NCBI GenBank assembly: GCA_019671135.1
Contig: JAHRHY010000027.1
Coordinates: forward strand, 1-64,000
Direction: 5' to 3'
Length of the DNA stretch: 64,000 nt
From: Linnemannia hyalina
Lineage: Eukaryota; Mortierellomycota; Mortierellomycetes; Mortierellales; Mortierellaceae
Part shown: positions 33,349 through 43,426 of the stretch, piece by piece
Position numbering within the stretch: position 1 is the first letter of the stretch
How the letters are laid out: every line of letters starts with the position of its first letter
The notes under the pieces: model-generated
Databases searched by the model: none
What the model was told of the DNA's origin: nothing
Seen by the model: the letters and a program-made list of their open reading frames with translations, nothing else
Made by a program: the position numbers and the translations under genes

Positions 33349-33741
33349 TTATTCCGATAGCTCAACAACATTGGCTGTATCTAATTCTTCCTCTTGATTT
33401 ACCATGAGACCACTGGCAAATCCTTTGATCAAGGCATTTATTATATAAATCTCCTTCTTCTGCTGGAAAATAATTTGGTTCATCTTATCCATTCCTTTCT
33501 CTAATTTTCTGACACGTTTCTTTAACTTCTTATTCTCATACTGTAAATCATCATCGGATTGTTGCACATCCTCATCTTTCTTACATCTCCCAGATTTCAC
33601 ATGCTTTCCACCATTCTTTTTTGCCTGATAGCTCTCCTTGGAAGACTTTATCTTGCATTCCTTACATGTATTTCTGGAATCATCGTAGAAATCATATGAA
33701 GGCTTCTTTTGGTCACATCTATTGCAAATCCTTTTTGGCAT
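33349..33741 (-). CDS. Cys4 zinc / coiled-coil protein of family A (A5)
   Basis: 130 aa; differs from the other copies at a few residues of the coiled coil (LEKGMDKMN, IFQQKKE). Cysteines 6, 9, 26 and 29 are kept. Confidence 0.65.
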   Translation of the reverse strand: MPKRICNRCDQKKPSYDFYDDSRNTCKECKIKSSKESYQAKKNGGKHVKSGRCKKDEDVQQSDDDLQYENKKLKKRVRKLEKGMDKMNQIIFQQKKEIYIINALIKGFASGLMVNQEEELDTANVVELSE

Positions 33742-33938
33742 ATTAGGCGGAATGGTGATCTCTTGATACTTGATATACCACGTTTTTTCCCGGGAATATT
33801 TCTCTCAATGTTTGTGTTTGAGGGCCATACACAACAATATCTAATATAGATGTCAAGTTGTATCTATATAAGGGAGTAATTGACAAATAAGTATATAGCG
33901 GGATGAGCATCTGGACGTCTTATCGCCGCAAATATATC

Positions 33939-34211
33939 ATGCCCAGGCCTACACGTTTAACCAAAGCACGCCAGCAGGAAGTTGTTGCAGATTTTATTTA
34001 TGAGAAGAATCTGGAATTGTGTATGTTTGTCTATTTGGATGAATTTTTAGATTATCATCGTAACCTCTTTCCACAAGATGCCACTATATTATGCACTAAC
34101 GGCATAAAAACGTTATTAGAGGCGTCTTATCAACTCCTACGTGACAAAATACGTGCAGATGGATTACTTACCGAGAAAGACGCTGGTGAATATATGCTTA
34201 GAAAAAAATGA
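33939..34211 (+). CDS. 90-aa helical protein of family A (A5)
   Basis: 90 aa from MPRPTRLTKARQQEVVADFI. The open frame extends 12 codons upstream (MSIWTSYRRKYI), but the inner Met matches the other copies. 45 bp upstream of Rep-like with TTTTTAAAACC in the gap. Confidence 0.6.
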   Translation: MPRPTRLTKARQQEVVADFIYEKNLELCMFVYLDEFLDYHRNLFPQDATILCTNGIKTLLEASYQLLRDKIRADGLLTEKDAGEYMLRKK

Positions 34212-34256
34212 CGACCTAAATTATAGACTTTTTAAAACCTAAGTATAACTTTTATT

Positions 34257-35960
34257 ATGTCGCCAACAAAAGAATCTCTGATAAACAAAGCCATCAACGA
34301 AGTTTCCCATTTGCTGTCAAATGTGGGTAATCTACAGTCAGCACCATTTGGCAGTGTGGAGAGAAAAGGATTCACCAAATTCTCTAAACTCTTTTGCGAT
34401 TCCATCATCTTTTGGGGTATATATAACTTTGCTGACGATACCACTAAAGGTACAGCAATTGGAAAGTACATTGCGGAACTGCGCGATGCATTTAACCACA
34501 CGGATTTAAATGTGGAATCTGTAAAGTTGGTCGATGCTAGGCAGGTTAAAATGGATGATAACTATTTTTCTCCGCGCATGGTCAAACGCCATAGAAAGTT
34601 GTTTGTTGGAAAAGAATACCAACAGGGCTTTATTGCCATCAAGGTTTCTTTAGATTTTTTCCGTGCAAAGATTGTTGTGCCAATTTTGGCGAACATGTTG
34701 TCTAGCTTGAACGAGAGCGGCATTGCTTTACATGACATAGACTTTGCCTATGATTGTACGCGTATTACCACACGACTGCACGTGGAGAGATTGCTAAAAC
34801 AAACGAAAACTACAAAAATTGTCGATGATGTGGGAAGAGTAGGACATCATTGTATTTCATGGAGAGGTCGAAAAGGGGATACAAAGAATATCCGATATAA
34901 GGTGTATAACAAATTTGTTCAGATTTTGGAAAGTGCCGAGGTGCGAAAGAGTCTTGGTTCACGTTTGGAGGATTTGGTGGAGAAAAAAACAGCATTTGGA
35001 CGACGAGTTAAAAAATATAAAAAGCATGGTTATAGTCGTATCGAGCTGACGTTTGAAGGTTCATCTTTGAGATCTCTTCAGTCATATCAAGACGAAATGG
35101 ACAAGACAAAGAATCTCTTGAAGAAATGTAAAACATTTAAATGTTCCTTTGAGATGCAGTGGGAGGAACGTGCAAAATGCATTACCTCGATGGTGGCTGT
35201 ACATTTTCCACATGAGAAACTGTTTGCTTATTGTCACTGGTGGAATTCGGTAACCTCTAAGAAGTATGGATATATGTGGCAAAACTTTAAGAACCCCGAG
35301 CTTATTACACTTTTGCTGGCTAACTATTCCTTTAACGATAGACCTATATACTTTGTGGAAGGACATGTAAAAGAGGTAAATGGGAAAGAGAAAGTTATTT
35401 TGGGCGAAATAAGGACATTTAAGCGCGAGCCTGGATGTACTGCCATCACACTAGTTGCTGGCTCGCAAAAAGGAATGTTTCCTTCGAGGGATGCATCTTC
35501 TAACGTCATTCGTAAATTTAGCAAAGTTGGAATTGTGGAAGTTGACAACATCTCTATTGCCTGGCCAAAGCGTGTTCATAACAGGTATAGTGCCCCACTT
35601 GCAGATATCTTCGAATATGATGAAGATACAGTAGACACAAATGTGTTACATCTGAAAACTATTCATGTTTCGATGTATACTGCAGCCGACCGAATTCTAA
35701 CGCCCGATGAAGAGTATACCATTGTGGCCGCCGGTCTCAAAGAATTTCGTTCTGAACGTCGTTGGCATTTTATTACAGCATGTGGCATAAAGGTGCGCGA
35801 AGGAAAATCGTTGGCAAAGATTTGGAGACCATGGCGTGTGGAGCATCTTCAAGGTCTACAGAGAATTGGTAGTGTGCAAGGTGTGCCGTTCATGACATTT
35901 CGAGCGATTAGAGTGGTTAATTCACATAATATACTTGATATGAAGTGCGAGCGCGTTTGA
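34257..35960 (+). CDS. Rep-like protein of family A (A5), intact
   Basis: 567 aa, MSPTKESLIN to CERV. D160, D162 and D166 (HDIDFAYD), H197/H198/C199 (VGHHCISW), Y217 and K219 (KVYNK), E225, R261 and E263 (RIEL) are the residues shared with family B and the best candidates for an active site. If it is a rolling-circle-type nuclease, the Tyr of KVYNK or another conserved Tyr would be the nucleophile; the sequence alone does not decide this. About 95% identical to A2 by eye. Confidence 0.75.
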   Translation: MSPTKESLINKAINEVSHLLSNVGNLQSAPFGSVERKGFTKFSKLFCDSIIFWGIYNFADDTTKGTAIGKYIAELRDAFNHTDLNVESVKLVDARQVKMDDNYFSPRMVKRHRKLFVGKEYQQGFIAIKVSLDFFRAKIVVPILANMLSSLNESGIALHDIDFAYDCTRITTRLHVERLLKQTKTTKIVDDVGRVGHHCISWRGRKGDTKNIRYKVYNKFVQILESAEVRKSLGSRLEDLVEKKTAFGRRVKKYKKHGYSRIELTFEGSSLRSLQSYQDEMDKTKNLLKKCKTFKCSFEMQWEERAKCITSMVAVHFPHEKLFAYCHWWNSVTSKKYGYMWQNFKNPELITLLLANYSFNDRPIYFVEGHVKEVNGKEKVILGEIRTFKREPGCTAITLVAGSQKGMFPSRDASSNVIRKFSKVGIVEVDNISIAWPKRVHNRYSAPLADIFEYDEDTVDTNVLHLKTIHVSMYTAADRILTPDEEYTIVAAGLKEFRSERRWHFITACGIKVREGKSLAKIWRPWRVEHLQGLQRIGSVQGVPFMTFRAIRVVNSHNILDMKCERV

Positions 35961-35995
35961 GAGGTTTTTAAAAACTTTGGAAAGACTTTTGTTAA

Positions 35996-37276
35996 TTATA
36001 GACTGGTATTATCATCTTCGTGGTTTGACATTTCCTCGTCATCATCCTTATTTGACGTTTGTTCATCATCATCATCTGAAGCAACATCTATTCCTACAAA
36101 TTTCTCTTGCATTCTTTGTAACTCAAGACCATTTTCCAGTTTGTTTTGTACTGTAACGGTTTGTGTTAACTCTGGGACAAGTTGCCTTTCTCGTGGATAA
36201 TCTACTCCTTCTTCCATCCATCCACGATGATGTGGCTGCTCTTCAATGTCCACTGCTTTAACAAAGTTGCGAATATTTAGCAAGAGAAGACAAAGGCGGA
36301 ATGTAAGATTAAACTCCTTTTTGGATCCAACTCTTACAATCTCCTTGTTGTTAAACTTGACGAATGTTTTCATGAGATCACCAAAGACTGCCTCTGACGT
36401 AGATCGAAATCCACCAAACATAGCATTAAAGTTGGATTCCTCTTCGTGGAGTTGCTGTAGTCGTTTCTTACGGATGGGAAAACAGAAGTTACGCTCGTCC
36501 AACTTTTCTTTTTCCACAATATCGCCAATGTATTGTGTATATCCTCCATCAAGGGCAATACAGTCCATGCTATCGATCTTCTTACCAATGCCCATCTCTT
36601 GTAGCATTTTCCCGTCGTTGTTATCACGACATGATGCCGATTTGGATACAAAGAGAACCATTCCATTGGCATCGATGGCCACTTGCGTTCTCAAACCCGA
36701 TTTCTTTAGCTTATAAGAATACATTGCTGCTTTATCTTCCCCATATGTTGCTCGAGAGTCATGACCATCCAAGTAGAGAGTTACATGCTTGAACATTGGG
36801 GGATTTTTCCAATTGGCTGTTCGAATACGAATTTCCAGCGAAGAGAACATAGATGCAAAACAGCGTGTAATCTCCTTCTCAAACAATGCACGTTCCACCT
36901 TGACGAATGTGCTGTATATCAAATGGAATGTGGACTTTGGCATATACTGTGCCATGGAATCCATAGTCTCTCCAGCGACGAAAAAGTACAGAAATGCAAT
37001 TCCTTTCTCAAGTGCGTTATATGGACCAGGGAAATAGTGTTCACTCCAGATGGTAGATAGAAAGAAAAACACTGGTATGGCTCCAAGTCTCTTCATCAAC
37101 ACCTTTTTCATATCCTGTATTCTTGCGATTGGTTTCAACTCTGAACGATGAAATGTCTTGACCTTTGGGCACATTGGCCACGGTTCATCAAGAAATCCCC
37201 ATTCGTTCTCCAACAGATTATCAAGCAGCCGTGCAAGTTTCTTTGGCGTAAGGTTTACGACGGTATTAGTCTCCAT
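35996..37276 (-). CDS. DDE_Tnp_4-like transposase of family A (A5), intact
   Basis: 426 aa from METNTVVN (37276). D170, D243 and E295 present. An N-terminal ~100-aa region (KKLARLLDNLLENEWGFLD ... PVFFFLSTIW) precedes the catalytic core and contains a short hydrophobic stretch. A T-rich TTTTTGCAG just upstream of the Met resembles a splice acceptor, so an upstream non-coding exon is possible. Tail-to-tail with the Rep-like gene. Confidence 0.85.
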   Translation of the reverse strand: METNTVVNLTPKKLARLLDNLLENEWGFLDEPWPMCPKVKTFHRSELKPIARIQDMKKVLMKRLGAIPVFFFLSTIWSEHYFPGPYNALEKGIAFLYFFVAGETMDSMAQYMPKSTFHLIYSTFVKVERALFEKEITRCFASMFSSLEIRIRTANWKNPPMFKHVTLYLDGHDSRATYGEDKAAMYSYKLKKSGLRTQVAIDANGMVLFVSKSASCRDNNDGKMLQEMGIGKKIDSMDCIALDGGYTQYIGDIVEKEKLDERNFCFPIRKKRLQQLHEEESNFNAMFGGFRSTSEAVFGDLMKTFVKFNNKEIVRVGSKKEFNLTFRLCLLLLNIRNFVKAVDIEEQPHHRGWMEEGVDYPRERQLVPELTQTVTVQNKLENGLELQRMQEKFVGIDVASDDDDEQTSNKDDDEEMSNHEDDNTSL

Positions 37277-37363
37277 AATGTCGTTTTCTGCAAAAATAGG
37301 GAGTATACACACGTAATTATGTCAATTATTCCCTAGAATTCCCCAGATACGTCATATTAAGAA

Positions 37364-37589
37364 ATGGTGGGCATAGCTTAACAAAAGACGAGAAAATAGG
37401 TGTACTCCCTCGCCCAAAAAAAAGCGATCTCCCCCAATTCTATTCCTCGATTACCGATATGTAAAATATGGTTATGTTGATACTCTTTCCTTACGTTTTG
37501 CTCTTGTAATACTGCTAGATAACTATGTCCATTTGGATTCTTTTGCTTTTGTATATGTATTCTTTATAGATATATCTGTTGTCTTTTTA
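37364..37589 (-). repeat. Right terminal repeat of A5, truncated by solo C repeat
   Basis: From ATGGTGGGCATAGC to GTTGTCTTTTTA, then GGAGGCC of a C repeat at 37590. The outer ~90 bp of the terminal repeat (to CGATTCCC) are missing. TTA precedes the C repeat as at C1, but the other side of the insertion is not the rest of this terminal repeat. Confidence 0.75.
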
Positions 37590-38084
37590 GGAGGCCTTTC
37601 ACGTCCAAGTTATCATATGGTGTTTGTTACATCTCTGTAGATCTCGACAATATCCATAGCGACTATGGGATGAGAATGTATATATGATACCAAGCATATA
37701 AGACAACCATTGTAACATTTTTTGTTTAACTATCCTACTAAACACCAACCTATTCTCCAAACAACAAAGTCTTCTTATTTTTCGGACACCAAACTCTTGA
37801 ATATGTCCATCTACTATTAACCTGTAACCCTCACTGCAAGATTCGACAGAGTAGTTCTTGTATGTGATCATCTAAAGCACTTGTATTCCCAACTGTATCT
37901 TTGTCGTGAAATACAGGGGAGAGATTACATTTTAAAAATTCTTGTGCTGTCTATTGCTATTTTATTCTGTGTTCTGTTGCCCACTATGAAGAGATATGCC
38001 AGTTATGGAAGTCAACACTCCGTTCCTTGGACTTTGGATATTTTTTATATGCCTTTTTATATCCTCTGCACATGAAGGGGCCGC
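37590..38084 (+). repeat. Solo family C terminal repeat
   Basis: 495-bp block GGAGGCCTTTCACG to GGGGCCGC, plus orientation. Carries on its minus strand an open 90-aa frame (37599-37871). Followed at once by a diverged family C gene fragment, so this may be the left end of a third, truncated C element. Confidence 0.75.
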
Positions 38085-38472
38085 TAAGAAACATGTGCCG
38101 CTTGCAAAGAAAGCCATGTGGGTAACTTATGTACCTAATCCCTCTTTGGAGTATGCTACAAGATTTACAGTTAATGGCAAGTACATTATAAGATTGCAAG
38201 AAAAAGATGTCTACCTTGAACTGTGCCCTCGTGAGATGATGGGTGAGGCATGCGATGTACCAGATATGTCGAAGAAGGAGACTCGCATACTTAAAAAGAT
38301 GGGATTGCGAGAGCCAACTAAAGCAGAGATGCAAGAATATTTAGATGACACTTCTCAAGATGAGCATCAAGAAGAATCAGGGGATAACGTCTCTGATGAT
38401 GAGCATAAAGAAGAGTCACGGAATAATACCTCTAATGATGAGCATAAAGAAGAGTCAGGGGATAATACCTCT
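38085..38472 (+). pseudogene. Fragment of a diverged family C Zn-binding/acidic protein
   Basis: In frame it reads KKHVPLAKKAMWVTYVPNPS ... TVNGKYIIRLQEKDVYLELC ... ETRILKKMGLREPTKAE, clearly homologous to internal repeat 1 of the 753-aa protein (KNVPLANTCIWTRYATNPAF) at roughly 50% identity. It continues into three 39-bp acidic repeats encoding DDEHKEESGDNTS-like units, then is cut by the A6 end at 38473. N-terminus and zinc cluster are absent. It documents a further C-type lineage. Confidence 0.75.
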
Positions 38473-38874
38473 GGGAATCGTCTTGGGTCGAAATAGTTAA
38501 ATATGTCATAGAATACTAATGGAAGTTGCAAGGATTCGTGAAGATAATTGGGGAAGGAATTTTTAAAATGATGGCAAATACATATAAGGAAGTACATATA
38601 CGAAAGCAAAAGATCCCAAATGGACATAGTTATCTAGTAGTATTACAAAAACAAAACATAAGGAAAGAGTATCAACATAAACATATTTTACATATCGGTA
38701 ATCACCGAGACAAAAGTGGTAGAAGCGCTTTATTTTGGCCGAGGGGGTACACCTATTTTCTCGACTTTTGTTAAGCTATGCCCACCATTTCTTAATATGA
38801 GATATCTGGGAATTCAAGGGAATAATTGGCATATATAAGTGTGTATACTCCCAGTTTTTGCAGAAAACGACATT

Positions 38875-39631
38875 ATGGAGACTGATACTGCTGAAAACCC
38901 TACGCCAAAGAAACTTGCACGGCTGCTTGATACTCTATTGGAGAACGAATGGGGATTTCTTGATGAACCGTGGCCATTGTGCCCAAAGGTCAAGACATTT
39001 CATCGTTCAGAGTTGAAACCAATCGCAAGAATACAGGATATGAAAAAGGTGTTGATGAAGCGACTTGGACCCATCCCAGTGTTTTTCTTTCTATCTACCA
39101 TTTGGAGTAAACACTATTTCCCTGGTCCATATAACGCACTTGAGAAAGGAATTGCATTCTTGTACTTTTTCGTCGCTGGAGAGACTATGGATTCCATGGC
39201 ACAGTATATGCCAAAGTCCACATTCCATTTGATATACAGCACATTTGTCAAGGTGGAACGTGCATTATTTGAGAAGGAGATTACACGCTGTTTTGCATCT
39301 ATGTTCTCTTCGCTGGAAATTCGTATTCGAACAGCCAATTGGAAAAATCCCCCAATGTTCAAGCATGTAACTCTCTACTTGGATGGTCATGACTCTCGAG
39401 CAACATATGGGGAAGATAAAGCAGCAATGTATTCTTATAAGTTAAAGAAATCAGGTTTGAGAACGCAAGTGGCCATCGATGCCAATGGAATGGTTCTCTT
39501 TGTATCCAAATCAGCGTCATGTCGTGATAACAACGATGGGAAAATGCTACAAGAGATGGGCATTGGTAAGAAGATCGATAGCATGGACTGTATTGCCCTT
39601 GATGGAGGATATACACAATACATTGGCGATA
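38875..39631 (+). pseudogene. DDE transposase of family A, N-terminal part (A6)
   Basis: From METDTAEN to YTQYIGDI, containing D1 (LDGHD) and D2 (LDGGY). Interrupted at 39631 by the Helitron-like insertion. The remainder is at 48365-48888; joining 39631 to 48365 restores the frame directly without target duplication. Confidence 0.85.
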
Positions 39632-39986
39632 TCTACTAATACAAAGCGACTGCACCGATCACCTGATATACGTAAATCATGTGATGATCTTTCTTTCTCT
39701 TTTTCAATGTGTGTGTGTGTGGTGTGTGTTTGGTGTATGTGTGCAAGTGTGCGTTTTTTTAGTTTAAAGTTAATTAAATTAAAAATGAGAGATGGATGAT
39801 GGTTGCAATCAGAGCCATACCTGTAAGCAGATCTGCCGGTAAGCATGTTAAAATGCGACTGCGGAATGAGAGCCATGCCGGTAAGAAGATTTGCCGGTAA
39901 GCAGTAAGCATGTTAAAATACGAAAATGGATAATGGAGAGAGTAGAGCCGATGGCTTTTCTTTCTCTTTCACGGGAAAGCATATTT

Positions 39987-40066
39987 TCTTTCCTTTCCTT
40001 TCCTTTCCTTTCCTTTCCTTTCCTTTCCTTTCCTTTTCTTCCTCTTTTTTTTTTTTTTTTTTTTTT
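39987..40066. repeat. (TTTCC)n microsatellite and poly-T
   Basis: About ten TTTCC units (39987-40036) followed by a run of about 22 T (40045-40066). A (TG)n-like tract lies at 39706-39731. These sit in the gene-free first part of the Helitron-like insert (39632-40083). Confidence 0.9.
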
Positions 40067-40083
40067 ATCTGTCAGTAGCCAGT

Positions 40084-40196
40084 ATGCCTTCCACTCGCTC
40101 TCACCGTGTCACTCTTACCACCACTTCCGCGCCCGATGTCGTTCCTTCTACGACCTTTACAGGATACAGACGTACCAAGGCGACCAACTCAACAAG
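40084..40196 (+). pseudogene. ORF of unknown function, first part (interrupted by C2)
   Basis: ATG at 40084, Ser/Thr-rich (MPSTRSHRVTLTTTSAPDVV). C2 inserts after AAG (40194-40196). Joined to 46020 the frame stays open to a stop at 46299, about 131 codons. The second part is a low-complexity Leu/Pro/Phe run, so this may be chance or a captured, partly non-coding exon. Confidence 0.3.
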
Positions 40197-40691
40197 GCGG
40201 CCCCTTCATGTGCAGAGGATATAAAAAGGCATATAAAAAATATCCAAAGCCCAAGGAACGGAGTGTTTACTTCCATAACTGACATATCTCTTCATAGTGG
40301 GCAACAGAACACAGAATAAAATAGCAATAGACAGCACATGTTTTTTTAAAATGTAATCTCTCCCCTGTATTTCGCCCCAAAGATACAGTTGAGAGTACAA
40401 GTGCTTTAGATGATGACATACAAGAACTACTCTGGCGAATCTTGCAGTGAGGGTTACAGGTTAATAGTAGATGGACATATTCAAGAGTGTGGTGTGCGAA
40501 AAATAAGAAGACTTTGTTGTTTGGAGAATAGGTTGGTGTTTAGTAGGATAGTTGAACAAAAAATGTTACAATGGTTGTCTTATATGCTTGGTATCATATA
40601 TACATTCTCATCCCATAGTCGCTATGGATATTGTCGAGATCTACAGAGATGTAACAAACACCATATGATAACTTGGACCTGAAAGGCCTCC
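40197..40691 (-). repeat. Family C terminal direct repeat (C2, 3' side)
   Basis: 495-bp block, inverse orientation. Carries an open 90-aa plus-strand frame (40410-40682). Confidence 0.8.
40410..40682 (+). CDS. 90-aa ORF inside the family C terminal repeat
   Basis: MMTYKNYSGESCSEGYRLIV ... CNKHHMITWT. The same frame is open in four of the six repeat copies (37599-37871 and 50197-50469 on minus, 40410-40682 and 45735-46007 on plus) with only a few amino-acid differences, and is broken in C1. Cys-rich second half. Conservation may simply reflect recent duplication of the DNA, so coding status is doubtful. I do not recognise it. Confidence 0.3.
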   Translation: MMTYKNYSGESCSEGYRLIVDGHIQECGVRKIRRLCCLENRLVFSRIVEQKMLQWLSYMLGIIYTFSSHSRYGYCRDLQRCNKHHMITWT

Positions 40692-41164
40692 TAGGTGAAT
40701 GTTTTAAAAAAATATGGGTAATGCAATAATGGTGAGGGTGCATGCATTGTGGAACGTCTCAGATGAAGTTATCGTGGTTTTTATAATGTTTGATGTAACA
40801 TACTTTGTAGGAAGTTACGATTGTTATAATATTTGTTGATATGCGGCCTCCTATACAGATCGTTGGTAAACATGCCAATGGTGAAAAAATAAATGTCATA
40901 AAGAGTGCATGCATTGTAGAACATATTAGATATAGTTATTGTAATTTTCGTAATGTTAAATATAAGTAGATTGTGGATAAACACCACTGTGATCAAGAAA
41001 GAAATATTGTAAATTGTGCAAAGGATGGTGGAAGTTTTTAAAAAGATGGGTAATATATCTGGTGAATCTTATTGGAAGGGACGAGGATAATATTACATGT
41101 GTATTCCTTATATAAAAGCTTTATTTGTGCAAGTGGTATATCTACAGTTTTTAAAATTCTTGAT

Positions 41165-43426
41165 CTACTCTTCTGCGGTCTCAAATGTTACTTCAAGAGG
41201 CTTCTTTTCTTCCATCGTACTTTTCTCTTTGGCTTGAATACTATCTAATACACTTTGCACTATGGTTTTTCTGTTGTTAGATCCTTCTTTTGCAAACTTA
41301 CATAATATATCGGAATGTGGTTCGCGGGAACCAAACTTATCCATGTGCCATGTTTCGTAGTTGGAATAATCTTTCTCCAACAAACCTAGGTGAAAAATTA
41401 GTTCTTTTTCTTCTGCATTACCATCTGCCGAAACGTATTCCTCGCGGAGTTCTTCTTCGATAGCTGTTATTTTGCTATATACTTCTCCCATTGCCTTCAG
41501 AAAATCATGATGGTCTTTTGTAGTGTAAACACTTGAGGCATTCACATTTTCGCTTTCCATAGGTCCACCATCTTCTAGAGTTTTCTTAACATCCGACTCT
41601 TGCACCTCATCATCTACTTTTTCTACAAGTTCATCTAAAGTTTCCTTAATATTCGACTCTTGCACCTCATCATCTATTTTTTCTACCGGTTCACCTTTCT
41701 CTGTCGACCTATCCTTAGACCATTGTGGCTTAAAGCCCATAGCAAAGATCTTTTCTTTTTCCTTTTGGTTAAGATTATCATAGTCGACATTCTCTGCACC
41801 AATGTGGTCATCAGTCACCAAGCCAACTACAATGTTTTGCTTGCGGATCTTGAGAATGTGCTTTCCATTTACAAGTACATTCTTGGAATACTCCAATTGC
41901 TGCTTGTGAAACCTTTTCCATTTCATCTTGGATATATCTGTCGGTCCTTCCACTGGTAGTTCCTCTTCTACTTCGACCTCCTCGTTGAAAAGCATCTTTC
42001 TCTCTTCATCAGACATTTCTTGAAGTTTCATCTTGCTAAGCATGGAGCGTTCCAAGATATCCATCTCTGGAACATCACCACCGCCACGCAGATGATCAAG
42101 CGTAAACAGGCCAACGTATGTATTCTTTCCACATAGCTTGACAATGTACTTAGCCTTCATCGTAAAGTTAGTTGCATACTCAAGCATGTCGTTATTAGGA
42201 TGAACCATCCATCCTCCATCCTTTGCAAGTGGTATGTCTTTCTCTGATCTAATGTTACGCACCGTTGTGGCCAGTGCAAATGTGTGTTCATCTTTTTCAT
42301 CCTTAGAAACATCTACATTAGAAGATGGCTCTGCATTTTTGGGCATCTCTGAATGCCTTTTCTTTCGAGAAGTCTTCTTCTCATCATCCTTAGATGGCTT
42401 TTTATGAGATAGTTTTTCATCAGGGTTATCCTTAGAGGTATCATCTCCAGATTCTACATCAGGTCTGTTATTGGACTTGCCATCATCAGAGTCTTTATCT
42501 TTAGAGGAATCATCGTCAGAGTCAGCATTATCAGACGTATCACCATCATCTGTATCATCGTCAGAATTCTCATCAGCAGAAGACTCTTCTATTTTTTCTA
42601 CATCTGCTGAAGTTGCCTCTTGAAGACCCATCTTGGCCAATATGCGTGCCTCTTTCTCAGATATTTCTGGCGCAGGGAGATTCTTGCCCATGAGCTTAGG
42701 TGGACACAATGCAATGTAGAGATTCTTTTCCTTTAGCCTAATAATGTACTTGCCATTTACAGTAAAGCTTTTTGCATACAGGAAAGCTGGATTAGTTGCA
42801 TAACGCGTCCATATACATGTATTAGCGAGTGGTACATTTTTCTTGGACGTTATGTCAACTACCTTTGGACTCAACGGAAAGGAGACGGCAATTATATCTT
42901 CTTCATCATCATCATCGGACGGCTCTTCATCCGATGACTCCTGCTTGTTTCTCTTTCGCTTCTTTGGTTCTTCATCCTCGGAAGTCATATCGTCATCGGA
43001 AGACACAAACTTAGAAGTATGTGTCTTCTTTAAAGCCTTGGAAGACTTAGTACGCTTGTCGACAGGTGCGTTGTTGTTACTACGTTTTATATAACCTCTA
43101 TCTTGATCTTGATGACGTCCACAGTATGTTTGACCAAGTTTGGCTACACTACCACAATTAGCACCCTTAATAGTTGTGCCTTGACACTTGCGCGCAGGAT
43201 CGTGGACATAACAATGCATGCCTTCATCATCAACTTCCTTCATGCATTTGCGCTTGGACTTGGTGCACTTTTCTCCACAAAAGTAGTATCTCTCTACTCC
43301 CTCATCCTCATCAAGCGCCTTAAAGATCTTATTTGCATCTTTCTTGTTAAACTCCACTCCCTTCTTAGAGGAGAATGTCTCAAAGGCCTTGGTGATGAGC
43401 TCGATTGTAAGCTGAACGTACTTCAT
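41165..43426 (-). CDS. Zn-binding acidic triple-domain protein of family C
   Basis: 753 aa, start MKYVQLTIEL. N-terminus (1-110) with two Cys/His clusters: C50, C54, C61, C72, H75 and C81, C91, C102, H105 (KCQGTTIKGANC ... YCGRHQ). A basic nuclear-localisation-like stretch KKRKRNK lies at 155-161. Three copies of a ~70-aa domain at about 199-270, 399-470 and 500-566, each with (W)...eYa..f.vngKyI.rl..kN.yvgL...(E)..il.kMgLQE. Linkers are highly acidic D/E/S runs. Transcribed in the same direction as the transposase ~680 bp downstream of it, with a TATA box at 43638-43645. Likely nuclear DNA-binding partner of the transposase (inference); no known family assigned. Confidence 0.75.
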   Translation of the reverse strand: MKYVQLTIELITKAFETFSSKKGVEFNKKDANKIFKALDEDEGVERYYFCGEKCTKSKRKCMKEVDDEGMHCYVHDPARKCQGTTIKGANCGSVAKLGQTYCGRHQDQDRGYIKRSNNNAPVDKRTKSSKALKKTHTSKFVSSDDDMTSEDEEPKKRKRNKQESSDEEPSDDDDEEDIIAVSFPLSPKVVDITSKKNVPLANTCIWTRYATNPAFLYAKSFTVNGKYIIRLKEKNLYIALCPPKLMGKNLPAPEISEKEARILAKMGLQEATSADVEKIEESSADENSDDDTDDGDTSDNADSDDDSSKDKDSDDGKSNNRPDVESGDDTSKDNPDEKLSHKKPSKDDEKKTSRKKRHSEMPKNAEPSSNVDVSKDEKDEHTFALATTVRNIRSEKDIPLAKDGGWMVHPNNDMLEYATNFTMKAKYIVKLCGKNTYVGLFTLDHLRGGGDVPEMDILERSMLSKMKLQEMSDEERKMLFNEEVEVEEELPVEGPTDISKMKWKRFHKQQLEYSKNVLVNGKHILKIRKQNIVVGLVTDDHIGAENVDYDNLNQKEKEKIFAMGFKPQWSKDRSTEKGEPVEKIDDEVQESNIKETLDELVEKVDDEVQESDVKKTLEDGGPMESENVNASSVYTTKDHHDFLKAMGEVYSKITAIEEELREEYVSADGNAEEKELIFHLGLLEKDYSNYETWHMDKFGSREPHSDILCKFAKEGSNNRKTIVQSVLDSIQAKEKSTMEEKKPLEVTFETAEE

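Larger units (their letters stand above)
32854..37589. mobile_element. Family A transposon A5, all four genes intact
   Basis: Left terminal repeat 32854-33170, Cys4/coiled-coil (-), 90-aa (+), Rep-like (+), transposase (-), right terminal repeat 37364-37589 truncated by a solo C repeat. Internal sequence corresponds to one complete gene set without any frame break. Only the right tip is missing, so it may supply proteins in trans but not move itself. Confidence 0.85.
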
